This document shows positions 28,021 through 32,823 of a stretch of DNA of 32,823 nt, one piece after another (within the stretch, counting starts at the first letter, position 1; every line of letters begins with the position of its first letter). Below the pieces are notes generated by a model. It was given only the letters and a program-made list of their open reading frames with translations, searched no databases and was not told where the DNA came from. Source of the stretch: Candidatus Zhuqueibacterota bacterium (lineage in GTDB: Bacteria; Zhuqueibacterota; Zhuqueibacteria; Residuimicrobiales; Oceaniaggregativiventaceae). The DNA lies in contig WJMF01000111.1 in the NCBI GenBank assembly GCA_014728085.1, positions 1 to 32,823 on the forward strand. Direction: 5' to 3'. The translations under genes and the position numbers were made by a program.

Positions 28021-28097
28021 TAACCATTCAGCATAACCAGTGCAGTGGTGGTTGGGTCAGGAGTGGGTGGAACTGCATCTGGTTCATGCTATGGTTA
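28021..28097. repeat. 24-bp bulged hairpin with a G-rich 25-base loop
   Basis: Left arm 28021-28046 and right arm 28072-28097 pair as TAACCAT/ATGGTTA, AGCAT/ATGCT, AACCAG/CTGGTT and TGCAGT/ACTGCA. The bulges are TC on the left and single C and T on the right. The loop contains several GG and GGG runs. The extrahelical bases resemble attC folding, but the terminal heptamers do not match RYYYAAC/GTTRRRY. Confidence 0.65.
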
Positions 28098-28142
28098 GCA
28101 GGTACTTGCGTTGCTTTCACCTATTGATTTATAAAAAAAGTA

Positions 28143-28171
28143 TTGCGCACTATTCAGATTACACGTATATT
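28143..28171 (+). promoter_or_regulatory. Candidate promoter of the phd/relE-like operon
   Basis: TTGCGC (28143-28148), 17-base spacer, TATATT (28166-28171). A short inverted repeat TTGTA-CT-TACAA at 28170-28181 overlaps the likely start point and could be the antitoxin operator. Confidence 0.5.
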
Positions 28172-28208
28172 GTACTTACAATTGCAAGAACATAATAATG
28201 GGGCCAAT

Positions 28209-28484
28209 ATGAAATTCATCAATATCAGAGAACTTTCAAAATCGCCTTCCAAATATATCAAAAGTGCCAATGAGGAAGGGGATGTGATCGTCACCCGCAA
28301 TGGCCAACCATATGCCGTTATTTCTAAAATCGATGGCGCCGAAGTGGAAGATTTTGTCCTGGCCAAACATTTCGATCTTGAAAAACAGTTCAAACGAGCG
28401 GTAAAAGAACATAAAAGCGATGAAACGATCGACGCTCGTGTTTTGCTCGAACAAATCGAAAGTGACTCGCCGGATGGGGTTTAA
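28209..28484 (+). CDS. Phd/YefM-type antitoxin
   Basis: A 91-residue antitoxin starting MKFINIRELSKSPSKYIKSA, with the Phd/YefM fold features: an N-terminal beta strand and helix for DNA binding, then EEGDVIVTRNGQPYAVISKI, and a flexible acidic C-terminal tail that would wrap the toxin (LEQIESDSPDGV). The ATG at 28209 follows GGGG; the frame is open further upstream but that part crosses the promoter. Its end overlaps the toxin start by 11 bases. Confidence 0.9.
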   Translation: MKFINIRELSKSPSKYIKSANEEGDVIVTRNGQPYAVISKIDGAEVEDFVLAKHFDLEKQFKRAVKEHKSDETIDARVLLEQIESDSPDGV

Positions 28485-28794
28485 AGTCGAATTCACCAAA
28501 AGAGCAATAAAGGATTTAAAGCGATTAACCAGCAACCAGCAACGACAAATTGTCCTGCAATCGATTGAACTTGAAAACGAGCCTTTTCCGTTCAAAAAAA
28601 AGGTCAAACGCATTCAGGGCTTCAAATTTCCCTGCTATCGCTTGCGCATTGACCTGGATTCCGACTCGTTCAGAGTATTTTATGGTATTGAAAACGATAT
28701 CGTTTTTATTCTGCGAATTATCGCCAGGAAAGATGCTGATAAAATCTTAAAAGCTCTAAAGAATATTGACTTCCCACCGGATATCCCCCAATAA
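28474..28794 (+). CDS. RelE/ParE-superfamily toxin
   Basis: A 106-residue toxin with the RelE fold: MGFKVEFTKRAIKDLKRLTS (beta1 and helix 1), FPFKKKVKRIQGFKFPCYRL and RIDLDSDSFRVFYGIENDIV (beta hairpin), and IIARKDADKILKALKNID at the C-terminus. R/K residues in the RVFYG and ARKDA segments occupy the usual catalytic area of RelE-type ribosome-dependent RNases, but a ParE-type target cannot be excluded. The ATG at 28474 lies inside the antitoxin end, so the pair is translationally coupled. Of the three adjacent modules this is the only one with an intact toxin. Confidence 0.9.
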   Translation: MGFKVEFTKRAIKDLKRLTSNQQRQIVLQSIELENEPFPFKKKVKRIQGFKFPCYRLRIDLDSDSFRVFYGIENDIVFILRIIARKDADKILKALKNIDFPPDIPQ

Positions 28795-28831
28795 ACCAAA
28801 TACCATTGTTTTCAAAAGAGCGAAATTTTCA

Positions 28832-28891
28832 AGTCAACGCAAGTGGAACATATTCTCTGCTCAAACTACTTTTATAACAGGCTCGTTGGGC
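28832..28891 (-). other. Possible degenerate attC site (one good core)
   Basis: GTTGGGC at 28885-28891 (GCCCAAC on the minus strand) fits the attC core. The partner AGTCAAC at 28832-28838 has one mismatch, giving a 60-bp element about 90 bases after the DUF4386 stop. Internal arms hardly pair, so it may be only a half-site or a cluster border. Confidence 0.35.
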
Positions 28892-28981
28892 GGCGTCGCA
28901 GAGCACTAAAGCTTGCCGGTCAACTTGTCACGGTAGTGGTATGGCGAATGCAAACAGATGTGCTGGCAGCTCTTGCACCCA

Positions 28982-29677
28982 CTAGGGCTCAGCGATCGAC
29001 CCTGCCACGTCCGGGAGTTTGCGCCCGCGAATCAGTAACCAGAAAATGAAGGCCACTTCGCCGATGAATGTGAACATAGCCAGGCCGAGAACGTAGTCCG
29101 GACTGAGCAGGGTGCCGAAACCGTCCACGGTGTATCCCACGCCCGCAAGGATCAGCAGGCCGCCGAAGAGCCAGTGAATAAAGCCTGACTGCCAGGCCAC
29201 AAGTCCTACGACGATGAGGTGAACGCCGAATATGACCAAACCGACCTGCCAGAGGGTATCAAAGCTCTCGAGAAAGAACACCGTCAGAGCTGGATCCATC
29301 GGCCCGGCGCGCAGTGCATCGTACAGGCTGTTGACCGCCACTGCCAGAATTGCCGCGTACACCAAGCGCAGCCAGCAGCCGAGCAACGAGAGGCTCGGGT
29401 TCACACTGCGAAGTACTACGTACAGCCCCCACGCCACAACCACATCCAGGATCGCCACGACGATCAAGCCGGCGGCGGCCAAACGAAGGAGCTCCGCCGA
29501 TTCGGCCAGGTTGGCTGCGGTGGCGGCCGGATCGCCGGGAACGGCCAGATTTGCGATGACACCGAAGTTGGCCAGTGCAGCAACGACCGCCATCACTAGC
29601 AAACCGATGCCAGCAACAAGAGCGGCGGTGCCTGCCCGTGTGTCGCCCTTCAAATTCGCGGTTGCCTTTGTATTCAC
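28982..29677 (-). CDS. DUF4386-like membrane protein (cassette gene)
   Basis: A 231-residue multi-pass membrane protein with about six hydrophobic helices: AALVAGIGLLVMAVVAALAN, LRLAAAGLIVVAILDVVVAW, LLGCWLRLVYAAILAVAVNS, LWQVGLVIFGVHLIVVGLVA, the GLLILAGVGYTVDGFGTL region and FTFIGEVAFIFWLLIRGRKL. The order and the GYxVD motif fit the DUF4386 family, whose function is unknown. An AGGAGG precedes the ATG. The gene is strikingly GC-rich next to AT-rich neighbours, and its start lies 37 bases from the attC core at 29714-29720, as expected for an integron-type cassette. Confidence 0.8.
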   Translation of the reverse strand: MNTKATANLKGDTRAGTAALVAGIGLLVMAVVAALANFGVIANLAVPGDPAATAANLAESAELLRLAAAGLIVVAILDVVVAWGLYVVLRSVNPSLSLLGCWLRLVYAAILAVAVNSLYDALRAGPMDPALTVFFLESFDTLWQVGLVIFGVHLIVVGLVAWQSGFIHWLFGGLLILAGVGYTVDGFGTLLSPDYVLGLAMFTFIGEVAFIFWLLIRGRKLPDVAGSIAEP

Positions 29678-29713
29678 TGCTTACCTCCTTGTACTTGGGT
29701 ATTTCAGAGCGCC

Positions 29714-29813
29714 GCCCAACAAGTTGCTCAAACGCGGCGGTGAACAACAATCTGATTGACCAACAAAATCTGGAAATAATTTTGATACAGCCCCGTGCAG
29801 CAAAATGTTGGGC
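29714..29813 (-). other. attC-like recombination site (100 bp)
   Basis: Bounded by perfectly complementary cores GCCCAAC (29714-29720) and GTTGGGC (29807-29813), consistent with RYYYAAC and GTTRRRY. Inside, an extra A/T pair, a 2-base unpaired spacer and then TTGCT/AGCAA, followed by an interrupted ACG..GGC/GCC..CGT arm of unequal length, reproduce the R box, spacer and L box layout with extrahelical bases. The orientation follows the flanking genes; the internal consensus is ambiguous on this point. Confidence 0.7.
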
Positions 29814-29854
29814 GACGGCACCACCACGCAGTGTGCATTACAAGACTCACATCA

Positions 29855-30496
29855 TTAACCGGTGACTTTCCGAAACAAGTATGCATTACCCACCCTTTTG
29901 TATGCAATCCCTTTTTGAAGTTTTTCCAAATACTCTTTCGTCACTCGAATCGGCGATTTGGGCACAAAGTACTCATCAAGGTTCGTCTCTCGAATAGAAT
30001 ACTTTCCTTTTCGCAAAAAGAATACCCCTATTAGTTGATAATTCCTATCTATAGCCGCCAGGCCGGCATCACCGTGACTGTTATTGGCTAACAGCAACCC
30101 GCCTGTTTTGAGATACTTTTTACAATCTTGCCCCACAAACCCCGCATACTGAGAAATCAACAAATCAAAACTATCAGGGTCTTCAGCAAACCCATTTCTG
30201 TAATCAGCAAAATGATATCGAACTTGAGCCATTTGTGAGTAATTCTTTTTTTGAGCGATAAGCTCATCTGTCTCAGGAGCATCAAAAAATTGTCTGGCTT
30301 GTCTGTCGTTATCCACATAAACGACCTCTGGAAAAATAAAAGAGGGCGTGATATGCACAAAACTGCCTGGATACAAGACGCACTGCAAGGTAAATCTGTC
30401 GGCAATTATTTGGAATAGATCCCGGCGCTCAAATTCCCTATCCACAAAATATTTTTGATATAAAGCAAGAGTAGATTTTGTCACTGCCTTTTCCAA
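29855..30496 (-). CDS. Methyltransferase-fold-like protein of unknown function (cassette gene)
   Basis: A 213-residue protein without a family I can name firmly. The core looks like a degenerate class I methyltransferase: VYVDNDRQARQFF (acidic end of a beta strand), MAQVRYHFADYRNGF, then FDLLISQYAGFVGQDCKKYL and KTGGLLLANNSHGDAG in the place of motifs IV and V. No clear GxGxG motif I is seen; YPGSFVHITP may replace it. The C-terminal part contains FVPKSPIRVTKEYLEKLQKG. The start used is TTG at 30496, 22 bases from the attC core; GTG at 30484 is an alternative. It is the only gene between two attC-like sites. Confidence 0.65.
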   Translation of the reverse strand: MEKAVTKSTLALYQKYFVDREFERRDLFQIIADRFTLQCVLYPGSFVHITPSFIFPEVVYVDNDRQARQFFDAPETDELIAQKKNYSQMAQVRYHFADYRNGFAEDPDSFDLLISQYAGFVGQDCKKYLKTGGLLLANNSHGDAGLAAIDRNYQLIGVFFLRKGKYSIRETNLDEYFVPKSPIRVTKEYLEKLQKGIAYKRVGNAYLFRKVTG

Positions 30497-30517
30497 TTCT
30501 TATCAACACATTTCGCC

Positions 30518-30645
30518 GCCCAACAATTGTATCACCTGTTTGAAACGCATCAGACGAGACTGTTAAAAAGAACTGAACTTCAAACTTTACACAAAAACAG
30601 TACAAAAAAATCTGCGTTTCAAATCAGGTGCATGCGCTGTTAGAC
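30518..30645 (-). other. attC-like recombination site (128 bp) with bulged 17-bp stem
   Basis: Cores GCCCAAC (30518-30524) and GTTAGAC (30639-30645) both fit RYYYAAC/GTTRRRY. Inner arms 30533-30549 and 30613-30630 pair over 17 bp, CACCTG/CAGGTG and TTTGAAACGCA/TGCGTTTCAAA, interrupted only by one extrahelical base (T30624). A further ACTGTT/AACAGT pair lies in the terminal region. Read on the minus strand, the extra base is in the left half, as described for attC sites. Confidence 0.78.
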
Positions 30646-30735
30646 CACCGATGCGGCATAAAGAACAGTTATATTGAATTTGCAAAGAACTGAAAAGAAA
30701 AGTATTTTGTGGAACAAGTATGAGATCGTTCTACT

Positions 30736-31137
30736 CTAAATAGTTATATCGGACAAATTTATTGTAATATTGGGAAATGCTTTTATTAGCTGCTTGTCTG
30801 TTGTAATAAGTTTGGCCCCTAAATCTTTTGCTAATGCCACATATTCGCAATCATAAGCACTACAACCAGATTCTTTAGCTAACTCTAGCACATCCTTTGA
30901 TTGGACTTGATATTCACCGCCCTGCATTAACTCTTCTGCTTTCTTCACCAAGAACAGAGCTTGTGATAGGTCGAAATATTTATTCCTGACGTATGTTGCC
31001 AGAACGTTCCGATATTCACTGCGCCATAATAATGGTGCAATCCACTCGGGATCTTTTTTTAGTAGCTGTTTGGCTTTATCTGTATACCTACCTTCAATCA
31101 AAAGATAAGCAATAACATTCGCATCTATTACTTTCAT
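30736..31137 (-). CDS. PIN-domain toxin (VapC/FitB-like)
   Basis: A 133-residue PIN ribonuclease. The acidic metal-binding residues are in place: Asp5 (KVIDANVIAYLL), Glu41 (WRSEYRNVL), Asp96 (CSAYDCEYVALA) and Asp114 (LITTDKQLIKAFP). The start overlaps the antitoxin stop by four bases (ATGA), the usual operon layout. VapC-type toxins cleave specific RNAs, often initiator tRNA. An attC-like site lies about 90 bases after its stop. Confidence 0.93.
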   Translation of the reverse strand: MKVIDANVIAYLLIEGRYTDKAKQLLKKDPEWIAPLLWRSEYRNVLATYVRNKYFDLSQALFLVKKAEELMQGGEYQVQSKDVLELAKESGCSAYDCEYVALAKDLGAKLITTDKQLIKAFPNITINLSDITI

Positions 31138-31376
31138 AGTCTTCCGAATTCTTTATACTCTTTTAATTTTTCGTCGGTTAAATAGGGAACATCAATATTT
31201 TGATAAAAGTTTTCGATTTGGCTAATAAAATCATCCGGATTAACTTTTCGACTTTTAATCATATTTTCGATGCAATAAATAACTTCATTATTAATGCTCC
31301 GACGATTAAAGGAAGCAGTAGCCTTTAGTTTAAGGTACAGCTCGTTAGGAATATTTTTTACTGTAATTGTTGCCAT
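31134..31376 (-). CDS. Ribbon-helix-helix antitoxin (FitA/VapB-like)
   Basis: An 80-residue antitoxin. The N-terminal ribbon-helix-helix (MATITVKNIPNELYLKLKAT, ASFNRRSINNEVIYCIENM) is of the Arc/FitA type and should bind the operator. The C-terminal tail (IENFYQNIDVPYLTDEKLKE) would bind the PIN toxin. The ATG at 31376 is chosen because GAGGTG stands six bases before it; a GTG three codons upstream overlaps that site. Confidence 0.9.
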   Translation of the reverse strand: MATITVKNIPNELYLKLKATASFNRRSINNEVIYCIENMIKSRKVNPDDFISQIENFYQNIDVPYLTDEKLKEYKEFGRL

Positions 31377-31419
31377 TGAAATCACCTCATTTAATTACTG
31401 CAAAATGAAACCATAATGA

Positions 31420-31448
31420 AATATATTTTATTGTGATAAAATTGTCAA
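31420..31448 (-). promoter_or_regulatory. Consensus promoter of the PIN toxin-antitoxin operon with candidate operator
   Basis: Perfect TTGACA (31448-31443), 17 bases, TATATT (31425-31420). The spacer holds an inverted repeat TTTTAT-TGTG-ATAAAA (31426-31441), well placed as the antitoxin operator. Confidence 0.8.
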
Positions 31449-31476
31449 TGATTTTTTTGTGGTCTGACTTTTAGTG

Positions 31477-31580
31477 TTTTATGCGTCGTTGAGCCAAAAA
31501 AAAACAGAACCATTTCAATAATCCATTTGCTATTGTATTATTTTATATTTTAAAAATGTCAGGCTCAATGACGTATAAAA
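31477..31580. repeat. 19-bp inverted repeat (17 matches) with AT-rich centre
   Basis: The arm at 31477-31495 (ending CGTTGAGCC) and the arm at 31562-31580 (starting GGCTCAATGACG) match in 17 of 19 positions when one is reverse-complemented, about 66 bases apart. It lies between the toxin-antitoxin promoter and the IS21 end. The right arm may be within the element and the left one outside. Confidence 0.55.
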
Positions 31581-31616
31581 TTCGGTTGAACGAATCCGCT
31601 GAACACTATGGTGCGT

Positions 31617-31708
31617 ATTCCGGGTCAAAACTGCCACCCATTCCGGGTGAAACCTGCCACCTATTCCGGATAAAAGTTGCCACCCATTCCGGATGAAAAC
31701 TGCCACCC
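31617..31708 (+). repeat. Four tandem 23-bp repeats at the IS21 left end
   Basis: Four head-to-tail copies begin at 31617, 31640, 31663 and 31686, each starting ATTCCGG and ending TGCCACC(C/T) with few internal differences. IS21-family ends carry such repeats as transposase binding sites. Confidence 0.85.
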
Positions 31709-31783
31709 GACATTTTGCTTTTCCGAACATTCTCTTAAATCGCTATCTTTTTCCACTGGGTCTAACAAGTGGAGGAGATAGTA

Positions 31784-32823
31784 ATGCCAATGAAAAGAAA
31801 GTCTATGGAAAAAATAAGAGAAATTATACGTATTAAAGAACAAAGTAATCTCAGTGAAAGAGCCATTTCACGAGCGCTTAAAATTTCCAGACCAGTTGTA
31901 AAGCGATATCTCACGACAATTGAAAATGCCGGTCTTGATTATCAAGCTATTAAAGAAATGTCTGATACGACATTGCTGGAGATTCTTTCAGATAAAAATC
32001 TTCATTGCTCTGAAAAATATAAAACTCTGCATCAATATTTTCCATATTTTGTAAAAGAGCTCAAACGAACCGGTGTCACATTACAGCTTTTATGGGAAGA
32101 ATCCCTTAAAGAACATCCTGATGGATACAAATATTCTCAATTCTGTTACCACTTTCAAAAATGGCGTGATGACAACAAACCAGACATGCACATTGAGCAC
32201 AAAGCCGGTGACAAGGTTTTTGTAGATTTTACAGGAAAACATCTTTTCCTTGTCGATCCTGAAACAGGTAAAAATCAACCTGTTGAAGTCTTTGTCGCTG
32301 TCCTGGGCGCCAGTCAAAAAACCTATGTTCAAGCAACTAAAAGCCAACAGAAAGATGATTGGATCGATGCCAATCAGAATGCTTTTCTTTATTTCCAGGG
32401 AGTGACAAATGCCATTGTACCGGATTGTTTAAAAACAGCCATTACAAAAGCTAATAAATATGAGCCGGATATCAATCCTGAGTATCTGGATTTTGCCAGA
32501 CATTATAGCACAACTATTCTGCCAACCCGACCTGCAAGTCCACAGGATAAACCTTTGGTTGAAGGAGCGGTCAAAATTGTATATGCCTGGATTTTTGCCC
32601 GATTGCGAAATCGTATCTTTCATCACCTGGATGAGCTTAATGCTGCAATTTTTGAATTGCTCGACGATTACAATAATAGGCCCATGCAAAAAATTAAAAT
32701 TTCCAGAAATGTACTATTTAATAAAATTGAAAAAGATGCTCTTAAACCGTTACCTGCTAACAAGTATGTTAAAAGAAATTTTTACCGGTCAAAAGCACAA
32801 TTTAATTATCATATTTATTTCAA
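31784..32823 (+). CDS. istA: IS21-family transposase IstA, 3' end cut by window edge
   Basis: The frame is open for 346 codons to the window end, with GGAGG eight bases before the ATG. The N-terminus has a helix-turn-helix (NLSERAISRALKISRPVVKR), and a second DNA-binding region follows to about residue 130. The retroviral-integrase-type catalytic core begins GDKVFVDFTGKHLFLVDPET with Asp148; IVPDCLKTAITK gives Asp214, and PLVEGAVKIVYAWIFARLRN gives Glu260, so the DDE triad is complete. No stop or shift is seen, so this copy could be active. Confidence 0.93.
   Translation, partial: MPMKRKSMEKIREIIRIKEQSNLSERAISRALKISRPVVKRYLTTIENAGLDYQAIKEMSDTTLLEILSDKNLHCSEKYKTLHQYFPYFVKELKRTGVTLQLLWEESLKEHPDGYKYSQFCYHFQKWRDDNKPDMHIEHKAGDKVFVDFTGKHLFLVDPETGKNQPVEVFVAVLGASQKTYVQATKSQQKDDWIDANQNAFLYFQGVTNAIVPDCLKTAITKANKYEPDINPEYLDFARHYSTTILPTRPASPQDKPLVEGAVKIVYAWIFARLRNRIFHHLDELNAAIFELLDDYNNRPMQKIKISRNVLFNKIEKDALKPLPANKYVKRNFYRSKAQFNYHIYF

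Larger units (their letters stand above)
31557..32823 (+). mobile_element. IS21-family insertion sequence, left part only
   Basis: Called from an istA-type transposase gene preceded by tandem end repeats, the hallmark of IS21 elements. The right part (istB and right end) is outside the window. The left boundary is uncertain; a TGT at 31557, the usual first bases of this family, is my best guess, and no target duplication can be checked. Confidence 0.7.

Overview
The window (32.8 kb, open at both ends) looks like a chromosomal contig from a Gram-negative-like bacterium, perhaps of the FCB/Calditrichota-KSB1 type. This placement is inference. It rests on a serine/threonine kinase with a PD40 propeller, a secreted-protein remnant with a type IX-sorting-like domain, and a DUF4384 surface protein. 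Two signs argue against Bacteroidota proper: the SRP RNA is the long form with an Alu domain, and several promoters match the sigma70 consensus (TTGACA-like, 17-bp spacer, TATAAT-like).

Region 1 (1-8996, all minus strand) is housekeeping. From upstream to downstream it runs: consensus promoter, tRNA-Glu(CTC), tRNA-Arg(ACG), tadA, tRNA-Ser(CGA), tRNA-Ser(GGA), tRNA-Ala(CGC), SRP RNA, dnaX, ybaB/ebfC, recR, pgpA, cinA, thpR, recA, recX and a 3'-truncated trans-sulfuration PLP enzyme. The tadA-SRP RNA-dnaX-ybaB-recR and pgpA-cinA-recA orders are conserved in many bacteria. dnaX carries a run of ten A, an immediate -1-frame stop and a strong hairpin, so it probably makes a short gamma form by frameshifting or slippage.

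Region 2 (9205-12329) is a patch of decaying genes: a secreted multidomain protein with an in-frame TGA, a 5'-truncated Cys-rich MopE-like fragment, and the last 66 codons of a DUF4143 ATPase.

Region 3 (12665-24821) returns to intact genes: a membrane Ser/Thr kinase with a beta-propeller, asnB, a DUF4384-type exported protein, katG with a Fur/PerR-type regulator (promoter and a 21-bp operator-like palindrome visible), a DUF454 membrane protein and an SLC13-type transporter with TrkA-C domains.

Region 4 (25207-32823) is accessory DNA. It holds an aspartyl-protease remnant, a GC-rich methyltransferase, four toxin-antitoxin modules, two structured attC-like sites bounding one-gene cassettes with no integrase in the window, and the left part of an IS21-family element. 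The four modules are higBA with a nonsense-truncated toxin, a second higBA with a frameshifted toxin, an intact phd/relE pair and an intact vapBC-like pair. The best reading is a small integron-type cassette cluster lacking an integrase, mixed with partly inactivated addiction modules. All calls come from reading the sequence; no database search or folding program was run.
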